Part shown: piece by piece, positions 57,757 through 64,000 of the stretch | Layout of the letters: the number at the start of each line of letters is the position of its first letter | Numbering within the stretch: position 1 is the first letter of the stretch | Source: Gemmatimonadaceae bacterium | Lineage (GTDB): Bacteria > Gemmatimonadota > Gemmatimonadetes > Gemmatimonadales > Gemmatimonadaceae | Direction of reading: 5' to 3' | NCBI GenBank assembly: GCA_019752115.1 | Contig: JAIEMN010000002.1 | Location: 124,001-188,000 of the forward strand | Length of the DNA stretch: 64,000 nt | Program-made: the position numbers and the translations under genes | The notes under the pieces: generated by a model | The model's database searches: none | Seen by the model: only the letters and a program-made list of their open reading frames with translations | Told to the model about the DNA's origin: nothing

Positions 57757-59280
57757 CTATCGCCGAACCGGCGGCTCGAAGTGCGCCGATGCGCGGTGCT
57801 CAAGCACATCGACAAGCTTCCATTCGCGCAGAACCAGCCTCATTTCGTCAGCGGCAAAGCGCGGCGGACCGTCGCCAAGCAGCGCCTTCTGGCGGATTCG
57901 CCGAATGCCCGGGAAAACAATGCCGCTTTCCTCGACCAAGGCGTATCTCGTCTCTAGTGGCGTGCAGCAGCCGTGCTGAGTACTCGCGACCGATAATTCG
58001 AGATACTGCAGGGGATTTAACTCGGCGGCCACCGGCATCTGTACGCCTCCGCTGAGGTCGCCCAGGAACAACCAAGTGTGTACCCGCTCGTGGGCATCGC
58101 CTCGACTTGAATCAAGCAGGAGACCAATTCGGCGAGACCGATGCTGAAACACGGTCCCGATTCTTAGTGGCGCGCTGATCGAATCGCCCAGACGGAATTG
58201 CGCCGCGAGGATCGAAGCATCGAGGCTTCCGCCCGATACCAGCGGGCGCGGCGACTGTAAGAGGAGCACCCCGGAGCGCACGAGCTTCCTGCGCAGCGAT
58301 CGCATATCCCCGCGATCCGTCAGGTCGCGCATCGCCCCTCTCGAATCGGCCGGCTCATTTTCACGAACTTCTCCGACGAAGTACGCGGTGTCGATCCGAT
58401 TGGTCCGCAAGAGGTACTGCCCTCGGGCGACCTCGGGTAGGATCCCGGTGCTGTCCGTCTGTCCGTTGACATGATAAGCCACCCGCAGTCGGATGGAGTC
58501 TTCAAGGCTGACGGAATCAATGACCCACGCGTCCCGCACCGCGCGAAGAGCGCCCGGGTCACCGCCACGCCCCAGCGTCAACAGCAACGTGAACACCCGA
58601 AAAAGCAATAGCAGAACGACAGCGCTTCGCGCCCACACAACACTCGGGCGCCGCAGGTAAACCCAGCCGACGATTGCAACCGGAGCGAGCAGACTGATCC
58701 GATACAGCGCAGTGAGCACCGCCGGATTCAGCGGCGCCCGCACGCCAACCGAAAACCCGAAGGCGGCGTTGTATAACAGCAGACTACTGAGTCCCGTGAA
58801 CAGCATGACGACGAGTGTGCCTACAACGATTCCGCGAATGCTGCGGGAGACGGCCCCGACCGCCATCGCAACGAGCAGCCAACTCAGGACCATCTGCGCG
58901 CTCAGCACGAGATCGCCGAAGGCCCGTTCGATCGGCACGCCTCCGCGCACCTGCACCACCCATTGCATAGCAAGCGGTACACCAAAGAAGCACACCAGCG
59001 CCGCAATCAATTTTGCCAGAAATAGGCTCGCGGCGTCGATTGGCCTGCCCACCCAATGCGCCGTCGCATCCAGCGGAGCGTCGCTGACCATCAGAACGGC
59101 AACGGCCACACCGGCGACGACCAGCACGAAGACCGGAATCACGGCGACTCCGGTGCCCCATACGTCGAACGCGGCGGCGCTTGCTGCGAGCACGGACAGC
59201 GCTCCAATGGCCGCGAGCCACCAAATGGCCCGTTTGAGTTCCCACCGCAGTAGGTGAAGCACGTGCCCAGGCGACGTCAC
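57757..59280 (-). CDS. ABC-2-like membrane protein with large ectodomain (copy 2)
   Basis: A 507-aa protein with six or so hydrophobic helices in residues 15-230 (LLRWELKRAIWWLAAIGALSV in part: RAIWWLAAIGALSVLAASAA; VFVLVVAGVAVAVLMV), followed by a beta-rich soluble part (about 235-507) that ends without another helix. The membrane part resembles the ABC-2 permeases. It starts at a GTG overlapping the stop of the next gene upstream (59277-60860), and its layout matches that gene, so the two are paralogous partners of the ABC ATPase at 60857. The soluble part matches no domain I recognise. Confidence 0.72.
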   Translation of the reverse strand: MTSPGHVLHLLRWELKRAIWWLAAIGALSVLAASAAAFDVWGTGVAVIPVFVLVVAGVAVAVLMVSDAPLDATAHWVGRPIDAASLFLAKLIAALVCFFGVPLAMQWVVQVRGGVPIERAFGDLVLSAQMVLSWLLVAMAVGAVSRSIRGIVVGTLVVMLFTGLSSLLLYNAAFGFSVGVRAPLNPAVLTALYRISLLAPVAIVGWVYLRRPSVVWARSAVVLLLLFRVFTLLLTLGRGGDPGALRAVRDAWVIDSVSLEDSIRLRVAYHVNGQTDSTGILPEVARGQYLLRTNRIDTAYFVGEVRENEPADSRGAMRDLTDRGDMRSLRRKLVRSGVLLLQSPRPLVSGGSLDASILAAQFRLGDSISAPLRIGTVFQHRSRRIGLLLDSSRGDAHERVHTWLFLGDLSGGVQMPVAAELNPLQYLELSVASTQHGCCTPLETRYALVEESGIVFPGIRRIRQKALLGDGPPRFAADEMRLVLREWKLVDVLEHRASAHFEPPVRR

Positions 59281-60860
59281 GGGAAGCGCCCTAGCTGGGT
59301 CGCAGGTGCAAACGTCGCGCGCACCTGAGCGCGTTGGGGCGCCGACAGTCGAAACACCTCGAGACTATCGACCGATCGGGCGGCAAGCGGCGGAGGGGTA
59401 AAGCTGAGAGTCTCCACACGCTTGTACAATCCCGGAAGGATCATGGCGCTGTACATGGAATTGGATCCATTCATGGATACCGCCTCTGCGTTCGCGCGTC
59501 CGTTCCTCCACAAGCGCGTCGCGTAATGTCCAAAGAAGAGAGGATCTTCTGACGATTCGTCGATCGGCGGAGCGGCTCCGATCGACGTGCGTACCAGTCC
59601 CCATTCCAGACGCCCCTCTGCGAGCTGCTGCTCAACGTGCCACTGCACTGGCCCACGGCTTGGCGCGGCACCGGCCCGCAAGGAGAGCCTCCCTTCGGGT
59701 GTGGCGGAGAACGTCGCGACTGTTCCGCTCAGTGAGAGCTTCTGGACTCTCGAGAGCGCGGTATCAACGGTCGCCACGACGAGAACACCCGTCGCGTGGC
59801 GCACGCCAGCGGCGTCAGGTGCCGAAAAGAACAGATCACGAGTCGTCGACGCACCACTTCCGGAGCTCGACATCCCGTTCATTCGAAACTCCACACGCCC
59901 TGCTCCCGACGCATCCGTGATTGAGATGGAATCAGCCGAGTGACGTGACGGCACGACTCGCGCCCCGGACACCTGATTTGCCCCGACCAGATTGAATACC
60001 GTGCTGAGGCCCTCGGTGCGCACGAACAGATTCGAGAGCCGAACACCATCAGCGCGACCGACGGTGGAAAGATGAAACGCGACGCGCAATACGTGCGGCT
60101 GTTCGAACGAAACCGAATCGATGGTCATCGGGAGCGAGTCGCGAATGATGGCACTTCTAGCGCTTCTGCTCATGCCGGGGCGGTACAGCTGTGACTTCGT
60201 GCTCACCAGACTTTCGAGCACTGTCACACACAGCATCGCCGTCGCCGCCGCCCGAGGTGACCACTTCCAGCGATAGAGCGCCGCAACAATGATCGTCAGC
60301 GCAAGCGAGGCGACCCACGGGACCTCAGGGTTGCTCCACCAAGCGGAGCTGTGCAGCGCCCAACTGGCAAGTGCATTGACCAGCAGCGACGCCAACCAAA
60401 CGGCTCCACACGCGACCAGACTGGTCGTCGCCGCGCCCCAACACAGCCAGCCGAACACGAGCGCACCGACTCCAACCACGATTCCGCCGAGGTGTGCGAG
60501 GCGCACGGGCATCGGCTCCTGGAACTGCGATAGCGGCCCAACAGCGAGAACCAAGGACGGGACGCCAATCGCGAGCGTCAGCACCATCATCTTGCTGACC
60601 GGCACGGCCCACCAGCGAATGGGCCGTCCACGGTAGAACGCGTCTGGTGACAGCGGCGCATCGCCTTGCACGGTCACAATCACCGAGAGCGGAATAAGTA
60701 GCCCTCCGAGCGCCGTGATCCAAAAGGTTGGATCAGTGGTCCACGTGCGCATCGAGACGCCCGTCTGGACGGCAAGCAGCACGCTCACACTCACGATCCA
60801 CCACCGCATCCGTACCAGATCCCACTTCGCCAGGTGCCAGACCATGCGCCACGCGTTCAT
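59277..60860 (-). CDS. ABC-2-like membrane protein with large ectodomain (copy 1)
   Basis: A 527-aa protein with the same layout as the gene that follows it: membrane helices in about residues 15-215 (WWIVSVSVLLAVQTGVSM; GGIVVGVGALVFGWLCWGA; WVASLALTIIVAALYRW) and a beta-rich soluble part after residue 230, rich in Ser, Thr and Val. The N-terminus (MNAWRMVWHLAKWDL) suits an ABC-2 permease start. Its ATG overlaps the ABC ATPase stop (ATGA) and its stop overlaps the start of the second copy. The large soluble part is unusual for such permeases. Function is inferred from context only. Confidence 0.72.
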   Translation of the reverse strand: MNAWRMVWHLAKWDLVRMRWWIVSVSVLLAVQTGVSMRTWTTDPTFWITALGGLLIPLSVIVTVQGDAPLSPDAFYRGRPIRWWAVPVSKMMVLTLAIGVPSLVLAVGPLSQFQEPMPVRLAHLGGIVVGVGALVFGWLCWGAATTSLVACGAVWLASLLVNALASWALHSSAWWSNPEVPWVASLALTIIVAALYRWKWSPRAAATAMLCVTVLESLVSTKSQLYRPGMSRSARSAIIRDSLPMTIDSVSFEQPHVLRVAFHLSTVGRADGVRLSNLFVRTEGLSTVFNLVGANQVSGARVVPSRHSADSISITDASGAGRVEFRMNGMSSSGSGASTTRDLFFSAPDAAGVRHATGVLVVATVDTALSRVQKLSLSGTVATFSATPEGRLSLRAGAAPSRGPVQWHVEQQLAEGRLEWGLVRTSIGAAPPIDESSEDPLFFGHYATRLWRNGRANAEAVSMNGSNSMYSAMILPGLYKRVETLSFTPPPLAARSVDSLEVFRLSAPQRAQVRATFAPATQLGRFP

Positions 60861-61750
60861 GCGCCCGCCTGCACCGCGAGATACAGCTCTTTCAGCGTCA
60901 GCGGTCGTGCGGGCTGCTCCAGGACTGCGCCAGCGAACAGGTCCGGTGTCAGCCTTTCACTGGCCGGCACCACCGCCATCAATCGCTGCCCCGCCCGCTC
61001 CACCTGCTTCCACGAATCCGGCACGCGCACGTCGCTCGCCGCCCCATTCAACGTGAACTCCACGCGCCGGTACATCTCCCGCAACTGCTCCACCGGCCCT
61101 TCCAGCTGCAGCTTCGCCCCCTTCAGGAACCCCGCGTAGTCCACCACCGTGTCCACCTCGGCGATGTCATGCGTGCTCATGAGCACACTCCACCCCTCGT
61201 CGCCGGCGACATCGAGCAGGCCTCGCACCAGCTCGTCCTTCACCGCGACGTCCATGCCGGTGAAGGGCTCGTCCATCAGCAACACCTTGGGACGCGGCGC
61301 GAGCGCGCAGAGCAGCGCCGCCTTCATGCGCTGCCCGCGCGACATCTTGCCGAGCTTCTGCTTGGGGTCGAGATCGAAGCGCTCACGCAGCGATGCCGCG
61401 AGCGCCGTGTCCCACGTGGGATAGAGCGGCGCGCAGTACGCCTCGAGCTGCTCCTCACGCATCCAGTCGGGGAGCTGCTGCCCTTCGGCCACGTAAGCGA
61501 TCTGCTGCCGCTGCGCGAGCGTGAGCTTGCTTACGGGTGTGCCAAAGATCTCCACCGACCCGGCACGCGCGCGCTCCACACCAATCAGCAGCCGCAGCAG
61601 CGTGGTCTTGCCGGCGCCGTTTGCGCCGAGCAGCACATACATCGCCCCCTCGGGGACGGTGAGGTCGAGCTGGTCGAGCACCACCTTGCGCCCGTAGCGA
61701 TGCGAAACGCCGCGCAACGCAATCGCGGCGCGCACTGACTCATTGGCCAT
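60857..61750 (-). CDS. ABC transporter ATP-binding protein (YtrB-like context)
   Basis: A 297-aa ATPase. Walker A is GANGAGKTT, Walker B LLMDEPFTGMD and the H-loop STHDIAE. The signature is KMSRGQRMK, with Arg replacing Gly in the usual SGGQ, seen in some exporters of this type. It directly follows the GntR regulator (3 bp) and overlaps the first permease-like gene (ATGA). The order GntR regulator, ATPase, membrane partners is the Ytr operon layout of Gram-positive bacteria, where it responds to cell-envelope antibiotics. The role here is inferred from that parallel. Confidence 0.9.
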   Translation of the reverse strand: MANESVRAAIALRGVSHRYGRKVVLDQLDLTVPEGAMYVLLGANGAGKTTLLRLLIGVERARAGSVEIFGTPVSKLTLAQRQQIAYVAEGQQLPDWMREEQLEAYCAPLYPTWDTALAASLRERFDLDPKQKLGKMSRGQRMKAALLCALAPRPKVLLMDEPFTGMDVAVKDELVRGLLDVAGDEGWSVLMSTHDIAEVDTVVDYAGFLKGAKLQLEGPVEQLREMYRRVEFTLNGAASDVRVPDSWKQVERAGQRLMAVVPASERLTPDLFAGAVLEQPARPLTLKELYLAVQAGA

Positions 61751-61753
61751 GCG

Positions 61754-62182
61754 TCACTCCAGTTCGTCCGCATCATCCGATGCGGCCCGTGAAGACGTGG
61801 ATCCGCCGGACAACTCCGCCCAGCGTGCCGACACCGCATCCAGGACATCCTGCTCACGCACGCCCAGTCGGCGCGCTTCCACTACCAACTGCTCCACCTG
61901 CGTGCTGAGCAGCGCGCGCCGCTCGGCTCGCGACGACCGGGCGGCTTCCGCCACGACCGTGCCAACCCCGGGGAGCACCTGCAGCACCCCGTTGCGCACC
62001 AGCTCCTGCACCACCTTGTGGGCGGTGTTGGGATTGATCTTGAGCGCCTGACTCAGCTCCCGCACCGACGGAAAGGGCGCCCCCGGCGGCATGACGCCAC
62101 TGACGACCGCCTTGGTGGCCGCGTAGACGACCTGCCGGTAGGGCGATTCGCCCGGAACGAGGGTGACCGGAAAGGGGAGCAC
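61754..62182 (-). CDS. GntR-family regulator of the YtrA type
   Basis: A 142-aa repressor with a winged helix-turn-helix (PSVRELSQALKINPNTAHKVV) and a short C-terminal dimer helix without a large effector domain, the YtrA layout. The start must be the GTG at 62182, since no other start precedes the DNA-binding domain. It sits right beside a perfect palindrome (62184-62208). A -10/-35 pair (62194-62189 and 62217-62212) places the predicted start site at or next to the GTG, so the message is probably leaderless. It heads the ABC operon. Confidence 0.9.
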   Translation of the reverse strand: MLPFPVTLVPGESPYRQVVYAATKAVVSGVMPPGAPFPSVRELSQALKINPNTAHKVVQELVRNGVLQVLPGVGTVVAEAARSSRAERRALLSTQVEQLVVEARRLGVREQDVLDAVSARWAELSGGSTSSRAASDDADELE

Positions 62183-62183
62183 G

Positions 62184-62208
62184 AGTGTACTATCTGTCCT
62201 AGTACACT
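62184..62208. promoter_or_regulatory. Operator of the YtrA-type operon, overlapping its promoter
   Basis: AGTGTACTA (62184-62192) and TAGTACACT (62200-62208) are perfect inverted arms with a 7-bp spacer. YtrA-type GntR proteins bind GTACTA-like palindromes. On the minus strand the -35 TTGCGT (62217-62212) and -10 GATAGT (62194-62189), with a 17-bp spacer, overlap it, so binding would block transcription. Confidence 0.82.
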
Positions 62209-62300
62209 AAAACGCAAGCACGGCGACCGAACCGCCCCCCGCAGCGCCGACCGCGGCCATCTCGTAGACTCCGGCGTCCCTCCTTTCCCCCGGAGTTTTC

Positions 62301-64000
62301 ATGACCCTCCGTCTGCATCTGACGCTGACCGCCTCCGCGCTCTGCGTCCTCTCCGCGTCCTCCGCGCCCCTCGCGGCGCAAGGCGCCGCCCCGCGCCCCA
62401 TCACCGCCGCCGACATCTCGGCCTGGAAGAACATTCGCAGCCAGCAGCTCTCGAACGACGGCAGCTGGTTCGCCTACATCCAGGCGCCCAATGAAGGCGA
62501 CGCCGAAGTGATCGTGCGCCAGACCACGGCCGCCGGCACCGTGCGCCGTTACCCCATCGGCGAGGCGCCCGCCGCCGGTGGTGGCCCGGGCGGTGGCGGT
62601 GGTGGTGGGCTGATCCTGTCCGGCGACGGCAAGTGGGTCGCCATGCTGGTCTATCCCAAGAGCGCCGAGCAGAAGCGGATGCGGCAGCAGCGCCGCCCCG
62701 TGCAGAGCAAGGCGCTGGTGGTGAACCTCGCCACCGGAGAGCAGCGCGAGTTCGAGCGGGTGCGTCGCATCGCCTTCGGCGGCGAGAGCCCCAAGTTCCT
62801 CGGCCTGCAGCTCTATGGCGCTGACGCCCCCGGTGGTGGTGGCGGCGGCGGTGGTGCTGGCGGCCCGCAGCCCGGTGCGCCGGGGATGGGCGGCAATCCG
62901 CTCGGCGGTGGCGGCGGCCGCGTGGATGGCACCGACATGCTCCTCTACGAGCTCGGCACGTCCAATGTGTTCAATGTCGGCAACGTCGCCGACTTCGCGT
63001 TCGACGAAAAGGGTCGCTGGCTCGCGTACGCGATCGATGCGCGCGAGATGGCCGGCAACGGCGTGCAGTTGCGTGACCTCGCCAACGGCACGGTGAAGGT
63101 GATCGACGCCAGCAAGGCGCTCTACCGTCGCCTCGCGTGGAGCGATTCGCTCGATGCGTTCGCGTTCCTCAAGGGCACCGCCGATAGCGCCGGCACCGAC
63201 ACCACGTGGGCCGCAATTGGCGTCAGCAAGGTCGCCACGCCGGCGATGCAGCAGGTGCAGGTCGGACTCGGTGGCAAGGCCACGCTTCCCACCGGGATGG
63301 AAGTCAGCCCCGACCGCGCGCCGCGGTGGATGGAGTCGCTCGATGGCCTGGTGATTGGCCTGCGCGTCGCCACGCCGCCAGTGCCGAAGAGCGAACTGCT
63401 CGAAGACGACGAAAAGCCCACGCTCATTCTGTGGCACCACAAGGACCCGCGTCTCCAGAGCATGCAGCTCGTGCAGGAGCAGGCCGACAAGGGCTTCTCC
63501 TTCCTCGCGACCTACTTCCCGGCCACGCAGCAGGTGGTCCAGCTCACCGACGACAAGGTGCGCACCGCCACCTTCGCCGGCCGTGACAGCAAGCTTCTGG
63601 GCACGGATGTCTCGCCGTACGAACGCCAGACGAGCGTGGACGGCATTCAGCGCCGCGATGTGTACGTGATTGACGCGCGCACCGGCGAGAAGACGCTGGT
63701 CAAGAAAGAGGCGCACTCGGTCTCGCAGCTCTCGCCCGACGGGCGCACGGTGCTCTTCTGGGATGACGGCCACTGGCAGGCGTACGACGTCGCCACCAAG
63801 GTGACGACGAACATCACCAAGGCCGCACCGGTGAGCTTTGTCGACACCGAAGACGACCACAATGTCGACCGGCCGCCCACGCAGGTCATCGGCTTCAGCA
63901 AGGATGGCAAGTCGGTGTTGCTGCAGGACAACTATGACATCTGGCGGGTCGGGCTCGCCGGCGGGTCGTACCTCAACCTCACCAGCGACGGCAAGGCCAA
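62301..64000 (+). CDS. S9-family (prolyl-oligopeptidase-like) exported peptidase, 3' end cut by the window
   Basis: About 566 codons are visible and the frame stays open to base 64000. MTLRLHLTLTASALCVLSASS is a signal peptide ending LAAQ, so the enzyme is exported. After the leader come beta-propeller-like repeats (ISAWKNIRSQQLSNDGSWFAY, given in part: SNDGSWFAYIQAP; then FDEKGRWLAYAID, LSPDGRTVLFWDD). The Ser-Asp-His catalytic domain should follow beyond the window. Two long glycine runs (about residues 90-105 and 176-205) are inserted in the propeller. The ATG at 62301 follows CGGAG by five bases. S9 peptidases are abundant in Gemmatimonadota. Confidence 0.85.
   Translation, partial: MTLRLHLTLTASALCVLSASSAPLAAQGAAPRPITAADISAWKNIRSQQLSNDGSWFAYIQAPNEGDAEVIVRQTTAAGTVRRYPIGEAPAAGGGPGGGGGGGLILSGDGKWVAMLVYPKSAEQKRMRQQRRPVQSKALVVNLATGEQREFERVRRIAFGGESPKFLGLQLYGADAPGGGGGGGGAGGPQPGAPGMGGNPLGGGGGRVDGTDMLLYELGTSNVFNVGNVADFAFDEKGRWLAYAIDAREMAGNGVQLRDLANGTVKVIDASKALYRRLAWSDSLDAFAFLKGTADSAGTDTTWAAIGVSKVATPAMQQVQVGLGGKATLPTGMEVSPDRAPRWMESLDGLVIGLRVATPPVPKSELLEDDEKPTLILWHHKDPRLQSMQLVQEQADKGFSFLATYFPATQQVVQLTDDKVRTATFAGRDSKLLGTDVSPYERQTSVDGIQRRDVYVIDARTGEKTLVKKEAHSVSQLSPDGRTVLFWDDGHWQAYDVATKVTTNITKAAPVSFVDTEDDHNVDRPPTQVIGFSKDGKSVLLQDNYDIWRVGLAGGSYLNLTSDGKA

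Noticed and set aside
62199-63860. Long open frame on the minus strand across the S9 peptidase gene
   Set aside because: It is the complement of a well-supported exported peptidase with signal peptide and propeller repeats. Its translation is His/Arg/Ala-rich shadow sequence, common opposite high-GC genes.
1-64000. tRNA, rRNA, tmRNA or riboswitch genes
   Set aside because: I looked by eye for tRNA T-loop words (GGTTCGA-type) with flanking stems and for rRNA-like stretches and found none that fold. A covariance-model search would be needed to exclude them fully.
1-64000. CRISPR array, transposon or prophage
   Set aside because: No regularly spaced repeats, transposase, integrase or phage structural gene was seen. 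The palindromic repeats lack coding capacity.

Overview
The window is a high-GC bacterial chromosome segment packed with genes on both strands. There is no tRNA, rRNA, CRISPR array, transposase or phage gene that I could recognise. Several features suggest a Gemmatimonadota (Gemmatimonas-like) chromosome: tandem Ser/Thr kinases with membrane and coiled-coil tails, ABC-2 permeases with large extracytoplasmic parts (one fused to an M1 aminopeptidase), a fused 2-oxoacid dehydrogenase E1, many glycine-rich secreted proteins, few strong Shine-Dalgarno sites, and an S9 peptidase of the kind abundant in that phylum. This is inference from gene style; no marker gene for taxonomy lies in the window.

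Layout. 1-2428: universal stress protein end, YjjX-type NTPase, CGNR zinc-finger regulator, coiled-coil protein. 2443-7511: an ECF sigma factor and TetR regulator operon, divergent from a FIST (NosP-like) sensor and a PAS-PAS-GGDEF-EAL enzyme. 7522-17582: DEAH helicase, membrane protein with a Cys tail, Tag glycosylase, secreted Asp/Gly loop protein, phosphofructokinase, lipoprotein/pseudopilin pair, DEAD helicase, uncharacterised protein. 17810-20458: small secreted protein, alpha/beta hydrolase lacking its Ser, TPR-like protein, cyclase-family lipoprotein. 20497-28016: two adjacent kinases and Lon. 28179-32659: ABC ATPase plus permease-aminopeptidase fusion. 32793-41144: GNAT-aminotransferase fusion, hemH-hemA, class A PBP, NAD synthetase. 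41149-42998: KdpE/KdpD-like pair. 43014-46754: overlapping operon of CDP-alcohol transferase, GtrA protein, class III aminotransferase and Gfo/Idh oxidoreductase. 46867-50575: overlapping operon of transglutaminase-like protein, zinc metallopeptidase and creatininase-family hydrolase. 50627-54392: HNH protein with a tiny membrane peptide, HIT protein, fused E1. 54482-57624: chemoreceptor and a secreted protein. 57757-62208: a YtrA-type GntR/ABC operon with its operator. 62301-64000: start of an S9 peptidase, cut by the window end.

The most interesting system joins two places 33 kb apart. The tetR/FIST intergenic region and the hemH upstream region share two kinds of site: a GGACC-N4-GGTCC palindrome (two copies at tetR/FIST, one at hemH), and a 26-nt AT-rich dyad that aligns without gaps at 20 of 26 positions. 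FIST proteins of the NosP family bind haem and sense nitric oxide, usually next to c-di-GMP enzymes or histidine kinases. HemH and HemA make haem. I therefore infer a TetR (plus ECF sigma) regulon that couples haem supply with a FIST/c-di-GMP signalling pair.

A second theme is intergenic palindromes. One 105-110 bp palindromic repeat family occurs twice, and several unrelated long inverted repeats sit between convergent or co-directional genes, where most probably terminate transcription.
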